Shown here: piece after piece, positions 46,117 to 55,845 of the stretch
How positions within the stretch are numbered: position 1 is the stretch's first letter
How the letters are laid out: every line of letters begins with the position of its first letter
Assembly (NCBI GenBank): GCA_018238155.1
Contig: JABCTZ010000037.1
Span: forward strand, 1 to 64,000
From: Candidatus Heimdallarchaeota archaeon
GTDB lineage: Archaea; Asgardarchaeota; Heimdallarchaeia; JABLTI01
Length of the DNA: 64,000 bases
Direction: 5' to 3'
The notes under the pieces: model-generated
Databases searched by the model: none
What the model was told of the DNA's origin: nothing
What the model saw: the letters and a program-made list of their open reading frames with translations, nothing else
Made by a program: the position numbers and the translations under genes

Positions 46117-46584
46117 TTACAAAAAGATTATCCTATTTCCACCCAATTTCTTTGCTTTTTTCAAAGCTCGGTGAGCTAATCTTTGAGCTTGCCCCTTAAA
46201 CAATCGTCTCGACCATTGATATGGACCAGTTGGTCGAATTGGTGTGTAAGGTCCACGAGATACACCTATGCTTAATGAAGCAACACAACCACAATTTAGA
46301 CCCACATCATTAATCTCATTAATTATATATTCGAGGTCATTGATGATCTCTTCATGAGCAAGAGCACCAGTTAAACGTAACATGCATTCTTCCGTGCCGT
46401 GTTTTTCATCTAAACCATAGATTACCTCTCCAAGGTGCTTTCTAACGAATTTTGTGACTAAAGAAGTAAGTGAACCTGTAATGTCATTTGGTTTGTAAGC
46501 AACCCAACCTTGATCCTCAGAAATCTTCTTGAAATTGTCTAGATCAATGAAAATTACTAATTCTTCTACGGTTTGAAAAGTCAA
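46117..46584 (-). CDS. GGDEF-like / nucleotidyl-cyclase-fold small protein, degenerate active site
   Basis: 155 residues. FIDLDNFKKISEDQGW matches the metal-binding first strand of GGDEF/Cas10-type palm domains, and SLSIGVSRGP plus AHRALKKAKKLGGNRIIF match the last strands and helix. The GG(D/E)EF turn itself is replaced by an acidic stretch around GLDEKHGTEECM. It may bind or make a nucleotide, or resemble archaeal GTP cyclohydrolase III, which shares this fold but is longer. The TTG start has AAGGTG six bases upstream. It is likely co-transcribed with the PHP gene. Confidence 0.6.
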   Translation of the reverse strand: MTFQTVEELVIFIDLDNFKKISEDQGWVAYKPNDITGSLTSLVTKFVRKHLGEVIYGLDEKHGTEECMLRLTGALAHEEIINDLEYIINEINDVGLNCGCVASLSIGVSRGPYTPIRPTGPYQWSRRLFKGQAQRLAHRALKKAKKLGGNRIIFL

Positions 46585-46762
46585 TTCTGCACCTTCGAGT
46601 TTAATTTTAAACTTTCACAAAAAGAAAGACAAAACAGATTTTAAGTGTTTTGCGAGTTCTCGAATCTTGAAAATGAGAACAAGCCATATTTCGAAGAGAA
46701 ATAGTAAGCATATATATACCGGAGCATCCAATTCGAACTAGAGAAGGTTTGGGAAGAGATTA

Positions 46763-48067
46763 TTGACAAATAGAGAGAATGCACAACCTAGAAAAAAGCC
46801 TGTATTTCAGAAAGTAATTTATTCACTACGACGAATATTACTTGATATCAACAAAATTCCTGGTCCTATTTTTCTTCTTTTGCTTATTGGTTTTTCAAGC
46901 TTGTATAATTCTACAGCGCACGCTTCACTTACCATTGTACAAGCTGCTATTCCGGCAACCGAGGAAACTAGACAAACTAATGCCTATGTACAACCAACAT
47001 TTCTTGCAATGTATCCCTCTGACAGGTACAGTCGTGGGTTGGGATTTGCCATGCGTGATAACTACATCTACAGCATTATTGGTTACAATCCTACAGTTAT
47101 CGATGTGAGTAACAGGAGTGCACCGACATTCGTTGCTGAGTATATTGTTGGAAATGGCAGAATGTGTACACTTGCATTACAAGATAATTATCTTTATCTT
47201 GGCAGTAGTTTAGGTCTTGAGATTTTGAATATCAGCGATTTTAACAGTATTACCAAAGTGGGTCAGTGCAATACCACTGGAGCTGTTATGTCTATTGTTT
47301 TGCAAGATGATATTGCTTACTTAGCTGCTAGTAGTAATGGTTTGGTCATTGTCAATGTTAGCGATCCGACGCACCCTGTAGAGGTGGGTTGTTTTAATGA
47401 TGGCGGAAGTGCTTGGGACCTTGCTCTCAAGGGGTCGCTTGCCTTTGTGACGGATACTGAAACTACTTTGGAGATTATTAACATAGGTGACCCTCAGAAT
47501 CCTATTAAAGTCAGCCACTACAAGGATGAGGTGTATGATGATTTGCCAGGATCAAGTATTACACTAAATGGTTCATATGCGTATCTTGGTACCTTTCGCT
47601 ATGGTCTCTTCATACTCGATATTACAAATAGTTCTCATCTGGAAAGAGTTGGTCATTATTATGGTGGGACAAAACCAATAGGTGAAAAGAGCAATGATGA
47701 ATCTGTGCGTGGTATTTTTGTAAAAGAACAATACATTTTCGAAGCAGTAGGTTCAAATGGCTTTTACGTTCTTGACGTTCGTGACTCCTCTAATCCAGTC
47801 TCTCTGGGGCAATTTACAGGCTTTTATTTTCTTTTTGGTCTCTATTTACATGAAACTTGCCTTTATCTACAAACTTTATTTGAGGGCATTGTGATCTTGA
47901 ACTTGACTTTCCATAGGGGTTATCCTCCCGGGACCTTTAGAGGACTAATCTTGACTTTAATTTTCGTTCCCATTGGTTGTGGATTAATTGCACTACCATT
48001 TATTATCGAACATAACAAAAAAAGAAGGAGAGAACTTTGGATTCAAAGTTATACCATAAAGAAGTGA
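46763..48067 (+). CDS. Membrane-anchored LVIVD-repeat beta-propeller protein
   Basis: 434 residues. A hydrophobic segment at about 32-55 (PGPIFLLLLIGFSSLY) acts as signal or anchor. Then five to six LVIVD blades follow, each with the pattern xLxIxNVSDPxxPxxV (e.g. LVIVNVSDPTHPVEVG, LEIINIGDPQNPIKVS, FYVLDVRDSSNPVSLG). A C-terminal helix (LILTLIFVPIGCGLIALPFI) and basic tail follow. It is a cell-surface protein with unknown binding partner. Codon and base composition look richer in G/C than its neighbours, suggesting more recent arrival. TTG start; TATA-like bases near 46709. Confidence 0.8.
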   Translation: MTNRENAQPRKKPVFQKVIYSLRRILLDINKIPGPIFLLLLIGFSSLYNSTAHASLTIVQAAIPATEETRQTNAYVQPTFLAMYPSDRYSRGLGFAMRDNYIYSIIGYNPTVIDVSNRSAPTFVAEYIVGNGRMCTLALQDNYLYLGSSLGLEILNISDFNSITKVGQCNTTGAVMSIVLQDDIAYLAASSNGLVIVNVSDPTHPVEVGCFNDGGSAWDLALKGSLAFVTDTETTLEIINIGDPQNPIKVSHYKDEVYDDLPGSSITLNGSYAYLGTFRYGLFILDITNSSHLERVGHYYGGTKPIGEKSNDESVRGIFVKEQYIFEAVGSNGFYVLDVRDSSNPVSLGQFTGFYFLFGLYLHETCLYLQTLFEGIVILNLTFHRGYPPGTFRGLILTLIFVPIGCGLIALPFIIEHNKKRRRELWIQSYTIKK

Positions 48068-48295
48068 GAGAAAGAGTAGCAATATTTTTACTTCTTTTAA
48101 ACCTTCAAATTGCTCATTCTAGTATAAAGTAAATAATTATAGAATTTGATTATTGTCTATTTCTTTGAAAAGAAATTCTATTTGATTTTATGATTTAGAA
48201 CAAGGGAAAAAGAGAGAAATTTTGTATCAATTTTAACCGCTATCAATGAATTCATAAAGATGAACCATTCGTAACAGCGATTGAGAGATAGAAAT

Positions 48296-48550
48296 ATGTC
48301 TAGCCAAACTAATGAGAAAATGAAAGCATATATCCTAATCAATGCAAAATTAGGAAAGACAAATGATGTTCTTGCAAAACTAAAAAAGATACCTGGAATC
48401 ACTACTGTAGCAGTTATTACTGGAGAATACGACATTATTGTTCGTGTTGAAACAGCCGATATGAATGAAATGTATAACAGAACACAAGAAGTCCATCTAA
48501 TTGATGGTATTATTGAAACAACAACATCCATTATACAAAAGGAATTCTAG
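48296..48550 (+). CDS. Stand-alone RAM (Lrp/AsnC effector) domain protein
   Basis: 84 residues from ATG 48296, preceded by GAGAGA; an in-frame TTG lies at 48281. It is only the Lrp/AsnC effector fold: KAYILINAKLGK, IPGITTVAVITGEYDIIVRV and the terminal strand, without a DNA-binding HTH. RAM domains bind amino acids at dimer interfaces. The next gene, 38 bases on, is a transporter ending in a similar domain. A role as ligand-sensing subunit for that transporter is inferred. Confidence 0.85.
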   Translation: MSSQTNEKMKAYILINAKLGKTNDVLAKLKKIPGITTVAVITGEYDIIVRVETADMNEMYNRTQEVHLIDGIIETTTSIIQKEF

Positions 48551-48588
48551 ACATTAACAGTGACAATCAGTTTGGATGGTGACCATTC

Positions 48589-50001
48589 TTGGCAGACAAA
48601 ACAACAAGACCTATTGGAAAAATAAGCAGAAAATACACCTTCATAATTTTAGCTGTTTTGTCAGGAGTGATAGGGTCTATTTGGGTTGCTATAGATACAT
48701 ATGCCAGTTCAGCCATTGTTCTCTCAATTGATGGAACATCAAATGAATACGTATTTGCTATTCAATCAATGCTAATTGGTGTTGTAGTAAGTTTTCTATT
48801 CGCTTTAGTTTTATGGATACCCATTAGCAAAAAGCCATGGGAAAATCTTTTTCAGAAATTTAAAACAAAAAAAAGCCAAGCTGTTAGTAATAAAAGCACT
48901 CAAACAACACAAAGAGTAATTCAAATACAACAAAATATTAAACCAACAGTAAAACGTCAATTTTCATTTTTAGGACAATTCATTGACCCTCAATATCAAG
49001 GAATTAAAATACCAACGAAGAAAATGTTTCTTTGGATAAGTCTTTCTGGACTTTTTTCAGGAGTGAATACTTTTGTTTATTTCATTCTCATAAAAGATAT
49101 GGATTTAGCGGTCTTTCTTCCTGCAGCACAATTCGTAGTTGTTTATCTTTTAATAGGTGACTTAGTAATAGACAAAACAATGCCTTGTATTATAGAAATC
49201 CAATCTATAATCATGATAGTTTTAGGTGTCATTCTCGCCGGAATAGATTTTACAAGCGGAGCCTTTGAATGGAAAAGTCTTCTTTTAGTATTTTTGGTTT
49301 TAAATGTTAGCGCAGCAATCTATGTCATCTTTCAGAAAAAAGTGATAGAAACGAAAGACGCAAAAGGTCGTACCTTAGATTCCACAAATACTCGATTGTG
49401 GACTTTGTTTTTTATGACATTCTTCACAGTAGTTCTCGCATTACCTTTTATGAAACAAGCGGATTGGGTTGTTTTTAGAACCACTCTCAAACCGGCATTA
49501 TTTCCAATTGCATTATCAATGATTTTGGTGTATATCGCTAGAATCCTCTATGTTCGAGCTCTTTCCATGGGAAAAATGGCTATTGTTAACTCCCTTTCGT
49601 CTGTTTCAGTTATTGTTGGAATACCAATAACAATAATTGGAAACTTAATTTGGCCCGACCATTTCCTATTACCAACCGGTGAATATGCATGGGCAGTCTG
49701 GTTACTCAGAGGAATTGGTGCCATTCTTGTCTTTACAGGTATAGTAGGATTATCTATGAGCGAGGTTAAGATAATTATCCTAGCAAAAGTGAAAGGAGGT
49801 ATGGAATGGGATGGAGAAAAAATAAAAGGTATTTCAGGTGTAGAAAAAGTTGCGGCAATAACAGGAAAATATGATCTATTGATTGTCCTTCGCTTGAGAA
49901 CAATTGGGCGAGGATATCAACCAATAGTTAAACAATTAGAAAAACTTCCATTCATTGCAGATATTAAATCTAATACTCTGCTTAAGGAATGGAATGCATA
50001 G
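48589..50001 (+). CDS. DMT/EamA-like transporter with C-terminal RAM-type sensor domain
   Basis: 470 residues. About ten membrane helices (20-390) in EamA-like halves are interrupted by a polar loop of about 60 residues (85-150). From about 395 to 470 there is a RAM-like fold: VKIIILAKVKGG, then KGISGVEKVAAITGKYDLLIVL and a C-terminal helix-strand. The ITGKYDLLIVL core copies ITGEYDIIVRV of the adjacent free RAM protein. Drug/metabolite transporters do not usually carry such a domain. It would sit in the cytoplasm and could gate transport by its ligand. TTG start; convergent with the FtsX gene, 11 bases apart. Confidence 0.78.
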   Translation: MADKTTRPIGKISRKYTFIILAVLSGVIGSIWVAIDTYASSAIVLSIDGTSNEYVFAIQSMLIGVVVSFLFALVLWIPISKKPWENLFQKFKTKKSQAVSNKSTQTTQRVIQIQQNIKPTVKRQFSFLGQFIDPQYQGIKIPTKKMFLWISLSGLFSGVNTFVYFILIKDMDLAVFLPAAQFVVVYLLIGDLVIDKTMPCIIEIQSIIMIVLGVILAGIDFTSGAFEWKSLLLVFLVLNVSAAIYVIFQKKVIETKDAKGRTLDSTNTRLWTLFFMTFFTVVLALPFMKQADWVVFRTTLKPALFPIALSMILVYIARILYVRALSMGKMAIVNSLSSVSVIVGIPITIIGNLIWPDHFLLPTGEYAWAVWLLRGIGAILVFTGIVGLSMSEVKIIILAKVKGGMEWDGEKIKGISGVEKVAAITGKYDLLIVLRLRTIGRGYQPIVKQLEKLPFIADIKSNTLLKEWNA

Positions 50002-50012
50002 TTTTCTACTGA

Positions 50013-53000
50013 TCATCCAGTGTAGCGTAATGCTTCACTCGGAGGTATTTTTGATGCCCTTCTTGCAGGTAGAACGGCTGAAATTATCGACAAGAGCACT
50101 GTTAAACCAATGAATATTCCAAGTGTTCCCCATGGAATTATGAAATTGAAATCATACTGTAAGAGGTATTGAGAATGCATGCCATAACCAAGTAAGAAAC
50201 CATTAATAATTCCAATAATGAGACCTACTAATGCTACAGCAAAAATTTCAATGACTACTGCAGTAATAACTTCACCTCGTTGAAATCCGAGAGCACGCAT
50301 CATACCAATTTCTCTGGTTCTTTCAGAAATCCCGCGCAAGGATACAACAATTAATCCTAATACACCTACCACTAACCCTAAGGAAACAAATGCTTGCATG
50401 AAATTTATTGATTGTGAAACAAGTTCTAACAAGACTTCAATACGATGTCTTAAACTGATTGTATCAAAATAAATCAATTGTTCTTCTATTTTGTGACTTA
50501 TTTCTACTATTTGATCAGTATTTAGTTTTGAATCAACGGATATGAGAAAGGCGGTATCTTTGTAACCTATTGAAGCAAATATCGGAGAATCCTCACTTGT
50601 GAATAAGAAAGCAGAAAAGTGCATTGAATAAGAAGTTGTCTCTACAAAAGCGGCAATAGTATAATTCGAGAGAGTGATAACAGTATGAGTTTCATTTGAT
50701 AATGCAAAATCAATTTGGGGTATAGTTATTTTATCACCAACAGTTTGATTGACAGAATATACTCCACTCGCATCATCATAACTAAATTCCCTTAGAAGAC
50801 CAGGAAGTATAACATAATTGTTTGAAACATTCATAGTTTCAATCCATGGGTCATCTTCAAGTTCATCCCAGACTTCAACAAAATTATATTCGGTCATATC
50901 AAGAAATTCTTGATTAATACCCCACATGTTTGTAGGAACAGGAACAGCTTGCTCAAACACACCAGTAGCATTTTCCGTAGTGAATTTGATATATGTAATC
51001 GCCCCTGCAAGTGAATACAGAAATCTCATTCCTACTACATTTTCAATATTTTCATCTGAAGATTTTATTTTATCAATAGAATCAAGAGGATCATAAGTTG
51101 GAAATGGTAAATAAGCGATGATATCTACTCCACCTTCTTCGTTTTCAGCAAAATCAGCAAAACCTAATGTAAAGCTTCCTGTAAACACAGCAAGAAAAAC
51201 ATTCATAGTGAGAATAACACCAAATATAGCAAATGTCAATGCTGAGCGAGTTTTCTTTTTGCCAATATAGCGCATTGAGATGATACCCAATGAACGTGTT
51301 TTTTTGAATTTTTGAAAAATATCATTAAACCTATCCGATAACCACTCCAAGTTAAGAGCAACAAAGATAATTGTACCAAAAACTAATCCCAGCATTCCAA
51401 TTAAAAATGTATATAATGCTTGATCGTCTTGAACACCAATATCACTTAAATATGGATTTAGTACAAGAACCGACAGCAAACCAGCAAACATCCATGAAAC
51501 TGCAAATCCATTAAAAGCTAATCGTGGGTTTATAAAACGGGCGAGTGTAAATCCTATCCCCATCAAAATTCCTAGACTGCTCCCGACAAACATCATCCAT
51601 CGCCAATCTGGAATTATAAGTAAAGAAATTGTGAATGTTGTAATGCCAGCAATTAAAAGAATAACTCCTGAATAAATTGACCAATCACCACTTCGTTTAT
51701 TCACTTTCGCAGATTGAATTTCATTTATCGTATCAACAATATCAATACGTGAAGCTTTCCAAGCAGGATAGAGAGCGGCAAGTGAAGATATTACTATGCC
51801 AATAGCAAACGAAATTATCAAACCAATTGGATTAACTATTAATGGAATGTTAGTTAGTACTTGGCCTATGTTCAAGAAATTTTCGAGCAAAAAGATAATC
51901 ATTAAACCATTCAGCAACCCACCACCAACACCAAATAACGACCCAACTCCTCCCAATACTACACTTTCAGTAATTAACGTGGTCAGAAGTTGTCTTTGAG
52001 TCATACCAATAGCTCGTAAGATGCCAATTGAACGTTGTCTTTCATCAATGTTCATCATAGTAATATTGAGAATAAGTAAAATACCTGAAATGATTATCAA
52101 TGAGCCAAAAACATACAAAACTATCCGAAATGAATTAATAGAATCTGTAACATCCCTGAAGGCTTCAAATTTTTGCGGATCAATATCATATCTACCTCCA
52201 TCTTCTGTTCCCAAATCAGCAATTAATTTATCTTCCAACATTTTAGTTACATTTAGAGCATTATCATTACCTTGAGTTGTGCTCACGACAATATTGTTTA
52301 TTTTTGAAGTAGAGACATTGAAAATATCTTGTGCGAGATCTAATTTAACAAAGATAGCATTACCTGCATCAAGAACTCCTTTACCAGAAATAGATACAAC
52401 ACCTTTTATATTCAATTGATAAAAGGAATAATTTCCTTGAGCATTGAGGTAAAGAATTTGGATTGGCATTAATTTAGGCAACTCTTTGATTTCCTTTAGA
52501 CCTGAATCATCTGTTTTAAAATCAATTAAAGACTCAGCCAAATTATTTCCAATTAAACATTCTTTATCAACTAAATCGCTGAAATTGTAATTATTATTTC
52601 CATATTGGTTATCTAGAACAAAGTCACCGAATTCTTTATCGAGATCTTCATCTACGCCTAGAAGTGTAACTATTGGTTCAAGTTGATCTGTAACATTAGA
52701 ATTTGCTCCAACTACATTAGTTATTCTTGGTGCAATACCATCGATATATTGGCCAATAGTTGGATCATTCTTAAGATTCTCATAGACGGAGTAATTGAAA
52801 AACTCGGGTTGAAATTCTCCTTTTTGAATTACAATATCAGCATTACCATATCTTAAACTAACAGTTTCTTGCATTGCATTAACTAACGAATCTGTAGCAA
52901 CTTGTACACCAGCTAAAAGTGACACACCGATTAGTATCCCCAATGTGTTTATTATATTCTTTAATTTCCTTCTGCTGATTCCTCTTAAAGCATGTTTTAT

Positions 53001-53024
53001 GGCAAATAGCAACTGGTATCTCAC
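50013..53024 (-). CDS. Double FtsX-domain ABC permease, orphan
   Basis: 1003 residues. An N-terminal helix (LGILIGVSLLAGV) is followed by an extracytoplasmic MacB-type domain (about 45-290), an FtsX block with MNIDERQRSIGILRAIGMTQ (about 325), further helices, a second extracytoplasmic domain (about 620-850) and a second FtsX block with SERTREIGMMRALGF. The start is GTG. Unlike the permease at the left edge, no ATPase gene is adjacent, so it must borrow one encoded elsewhere. Substrate unknown. Confidence 0.88.
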   Translation of the reverse strand: MRYQLLFAIKHALRGISRRKLKNIINTLGILIGVSLLAGVQVATDSLVNAMQETVSLRYGNADIVIQKGEFQPEFFNYSVYENLKNDPTIGQYIDGIAPRITNVVGANSNVTDQLEPIVTLLGVDEDLDKEFGDFVLDNQYGNNNYNFSDLVDKECLIGNNLAESLIDFKTDDSGLKEIKELPKLMPIQILYLNAQGNYSFYQLNIKGVVSISGKGVLDAGNAIFVKLDLAQDIFNVSTSKINNIVVSTTQGNDNALNVTKMLEDKLIADLGTEDGGRYDIDPQKFEAFRDVTDSINSFRIVLYVFGSLIIISGILLILNITMMNIDERQRSIGILRAIGMTQRQLLTTLITESVVLGGVGSLFGVGGGLLNGLMIIFLLENFLNIGQVLTNIPLIVNPIGLIISFAIGIVISSLAALYPAWKASRIDIVDTINEIQSAKVNKRSGDWSIYSGVILLIAGITTFTISLLIIPDWRWMMFVGSSLGILMGIGFTLARFINPRLAFNGFAVSWMFAGLLSVLVLNPYLSDIGVQDDQALYTFLIGMLGLVFGTIIFVALNLEWLSDRFNDIFQKFKKTRSLGIISMRYIGKKKTRSALTFAIFGVILTMNVFLAVFTGSFTLGFADFAENEEGGVDIIAYLPFPTYDPLDSIDKIKSSDENIENVVGMRFLYSLAGAITYIKFTTENATGVFEQAVPVPTNMWGINQEFLDMTEYNFVEVWDELEDDPWIETMNVSNNYVILPGLLREFSYDDASGVYSVNQTVGDKITIPQIDFALSNETHTVITLSNYTIAAFVETTSYSMHFSAFLFTSEDSPIFASIGYKDTAFLISVDSKLNTDQIVEISHKIEEQLIYFDTISLRHRIEVLLELVSQSINFMQAFVSLGLVVGVLGLIVVSLRGISERTREIGMMRALGFQRGEVITAVVIEIFAVALVGLIIGIINGFLLGYGMHSQYLLQYDFNFIIPWGTLGIFIGLTVLLSIISAVLPARRASKIPPSEALRYTG

Positions 53025-53283
53025 CCCAATGTTTCATTCAAACGATTATTATTGTAAATTGTTAAACATTGATATTCTAATTGATAAGATAATATTTTTT
53101 ATTAATTTTAAATGAAATGTTTATTATATATTACGTGTTTCCAAAAACGGTTTATCTACATTAACTTTTTGAAAGGGAATGAAATAAATGTTACAACCTC
53201 AAAAGATTTATTCACTAAAAATCCAATATAAGTAAGATTTTCAAAGCAAGAAATGTTTTATAAAATAAAAAATAAATAATTGC

Positions 53284-53288
53284 AGGTG
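53284..53288 (+). promoter_or_regulatory. Ribosome binding site AGGTG of the 521-aa gene
   Basis: AGGTG lies seven bases before the ATG at 53296 and supports that start. Confidence 0.5.
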
Positions 53289-53295
53289 CGAAATA

Positions 53296-54861
53296 ATGAG
53301 TCACTCGGAAGAGAAAGAAGCAGAAATAGTAAAATTCCCAGGAATTGCTAGTATATCTTTATCAATCACACCTATAGGTGAGTTTGAAAATTTCGATATG
53401 TTGGAAGCAGTTATCCGGGTCTATGATGAAAATGAAGAACAAATAATGAGGCAAAAAGCAAGATCACTACAGATTATTGCTAAAAATCTCAAACTGTTCA
53501 TTCAGAACAGAACCGATTTACCAATAAATGATCGAAGGATGTCAACTTGGTTTTCTGATTACTTAACAAAAATGGGTATTAAATTAGATGAAGAAGAATC
53601 CTATCAAATCATCAAAAAGGCTTCACAAGCTCTTGAAAGAGTATCTAAGGTTAATATAGAATTAGTTGAACCTTCAGATTTAGTGTCAATTGAAACTGAT
53701 GTCTTAGCTAATCTAATTGATTTAAAATCGGATCATTTAATGTCAGAAGACGAACTTAATGATCTATTAGAAAAACATCAAACACCAGTTACTAACAAAG
53801 TTGTTCGAACAATGACCTATATCAATAACGGAGGAGTTGAACACAAAGATACTCTTAATCTTGAAATTGTTCCTTCTGAACAAATTTTAGAACACACATT
53901 AGTAGCTTCTTTCAAAAATGAAACTGAAAAGGAATTAACAAAAGTTGTGATTTCAGATATTATACCTTTTGCTTACAAAATCCTTGATGTAACAAGTAAA
54001 GTAGGTGGAAAATATAAAAAGGAATTATTACCAAAAGGTTTGAAAATTATTTGGAAGGTAAGTTCGGTTGCGCCTGGTAAGGAAGTAAAAGTGTTCTATA
54101 AATTTGAACGAAGAATTCCTAGAACAATTTACATACGAAAGAATGAGGAAATTCGAATCGTACAAGATTACAATGCAATTGTCATTGAAAAACCAGAGGG
54201 TGAGCCAATAAAGAGGCACTTCATCTCAGAAGTTATTAATCTATTACCTGTGACATTGGATGAACTTGTTATTAGAGATTTAATTCCAACAGAAATGCAA
54301 GTAACAGAAAAAAGCATTACTGATGAAACGAAATTAATTGATTTCGGACAAAATTATGGAATAAACATTCAAGTTTCTGAAACAAATGTTGAAACTGGAA
54401 CCAAACATTTGAAGAAATATGAAATCATCCATGCTCCATTAATTTGGAAATTTAGCCTTATTTTACCTGTAAGTGATGAAGATTCGCGAGAAATTGCGGT
54501 AACAAAAATCCTTGAGCAAACACACAAAGAAGATACTTACATTTGTACAATTGTTGCATCAACTCCTGAACCTTGCAAAGTAATCTGTCAAGTAGAGGAT
54601 GGCTTAAAAGCAACTGAGTTCATGCCATCTGAACTTGCTCCGAATGCTTCGGGAAACACACTCACTTGGGAAATTGAGGAAAAATTAACCGTTTCATTGA
54701 TGCTTAAAGGAAAACTATCCAAACGTCCTCAACCACCTAAAGCAAAAATTGGCACCAAAGATTACGAAATCCCTGAAAGTAGCATTGTGATAGAAAGAAA
54801 GAGTAAGATAGTATCTATACCTTTCAGTCATGTTGCTCTTTACAGAAAAGCTTCAAGATAG
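53296..54861 (+). CDS. Unknown 521-aa protein, helical N-terminus and beta-rich repeats
   Basis: No family recognised. Residues 1-125 are helical and acidic. Residues 160-500 alternate strands in two or three similar units: SEQILEHTLVASFKNETEKE then TKVVISDIIPFAYKI, and LDELVIRDLIPTEMQVTE later, which resemble DUF11-type beta-sandwiches normally found on surface proteins. There is no signal peptide or membrane helix, so it appears cytosolic. It is divergent from the FtsX gene and convergent with pyrF. Confidence 0.65.
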   Translation: MSHSEEKEAEIVKFPGIASISLSITPIGEFENFDMLEAVIRVYDENEEQIMRQKARSLQIIAKNLKLFIQNRTDLPINDRRMSTWFSDYLTKMGIKLDEEESYQIIKKASQALERVSKVNIELVEPSDLVSIETDVLANLIDLKSDHLMSEDELNDLLEKHQTPVTNKVVRTMTYINNGGVEHKDTLNLEIVPSEQILEHTLVASFKNETEKELTKVVISDIIPFAYKILDVTSKVGGKYKKELLPKGLKIIWKVSSVAPGKEVKVFYKFERRIPRTIYIRKNEEIRIVQDYNAIVIEKPEGEPIKRHFISEVINLLPVTLDELVIRDLIPTEMQVTEKSITDETKLIDFGQNYGINIQVSETNVETGTKHLKKYEIIHAPLIWKFSLILPVSDEDSREIAVTKILEQTHKEDTYICTIVASTPEPCKVICQVEDGLKATEFMPSELAPNASGNTLTWEIEEKLTVSLMLKGKLSKRPQPPKAKIGTKDYEIPESSIVIERKSKIVSIPFSHVALYRKASR

Positions 54862-54881
54862 ACGTAAAGTAAAAGAAAATT

Positions 54882-54902
54882 GGAAAATAGTTACTATTTT
54901 CC
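54882..54902. terminator. Ten-base palindrome between convergent genes
   Basis: GGAAAATAGT and ACTATTTTCC are separated by one T and overlap the pyrF stop; the 521-aa gene ends 21 bases before. Probably a bidirectional terminator or RNA-processing site. Confidence 0.5.
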
Positions 54903-55721
54903 TTTTCTTACTTCATTGAATTTTTTATTATATTCTTCCGCTGATGCTTGTAAATCAGAGGAATAAAGAATAGCGCGTCCGACGTTCAACATAACATTTT
55001 CGCCCCCATATTGGATAATTTTCTTTAAATCACCTTGTTGTTTTCCAATACCAGGAACTAACATTACAACTTCATTTCCAGCTAATCTCCGAATGATTTG
55101 GATATCTTCTGTAGTAACATGTCCAGTTGCACCAACAACCATCCCATCACCATTATTTATCTTAAGCTTCTCAGCGATAAATTCGTAGCCTTTTTTATTA
55201 TCAATAATACCCTCTTTCATAAAATGAATTGCATCAGGATTGGACATTAAAGTAAGTGTAATTAATCCTAAGCCTGCATTATGCGCACTCTCGAGACTAT
55301 TAGCAATATTTCCTGCAAAAGGAGAGAATGTTACTGCATCAAAACCCATTTCTTTCATCCAATAGAAACCAGAATCATTTGAAGAGCCAATATCACCTAT
55401 TTTCTGATCGAGAATAGAAACCAAACCTTGTTCATGGATCTTTTTATTCATTTTTTTGTAAGCTTCAATTCCCATATGAAAGATATACTGATTATTAGGT
55501 TTGATAGCACAACAGAAATCTTGAACACTCTCTAGAAAGTCATCAAAGAATGATAGGATTGCATCTTCATTAGATCGTCCATCTACAAAATAACCTTCTT
55601 TCATAACGTTTTTTTCTCTTTGGTGAGGGATTGCAGGGTCAAAACCGGCGCAAAGAATGGAGTCCTTTTCATCACGAGCTTTTTGATATTTCTTTAAAAA
55701 GTCCTTATCATAAGCAGTCAT
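54894..55721 (-). CDS. pyrF: Orotidine 5'-phosphate decarboxylase
   Basis: 275 residues from ATG 55721 (AAGGTTG upstream); an earlier ATG at 55754 would add 11. The catalytic Asp-Lys-Asp set is in LDQKIGDIG, with VVGATGH and LVPGIGKQQGD for phosphate binding. It converts OMP to UMP. Length and motifs fit the longer PyrF type 2, found mainly in bacteria and some archaea. No other pyrimidine gene is near. Confidence 0.93.
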   Translation of the reverse strand: MTAYDKDFLKKYQKARDEKDSILCAGFDPAIPHQREKNVMKEGYFVDGRSNEDAILSFFDDFLESVQDFCCAIKPNNQYIFHMGIEAYKKMNKKIHEQGLVSILDQKIGDIGSSNDSGFYWMKEMGFDAVTFSPFAGNIANSLESAHNAGLGLITLTLMSNPDAIHFMKEGIIDNKKGYEFIAEKLKINNGDGMVVGATGHVTTEDIQIIRRLAGNEVVMLVPGIGKQQGDLKKIIQYGGENVMLNVGRAILYSSDLQASAEEYNKKFNEVRKGK

Positions 55722-55845
55722 TATTATTTCAACCTTCTTTCTAAATTGTTTCACAACTAGAATATTACTTTTGCTGAAAAAACAACATTATTAATTTAAA
55801 ATTAAAGAATAAACCTTATTTGTAATGGACATTAGTCAATAACTA

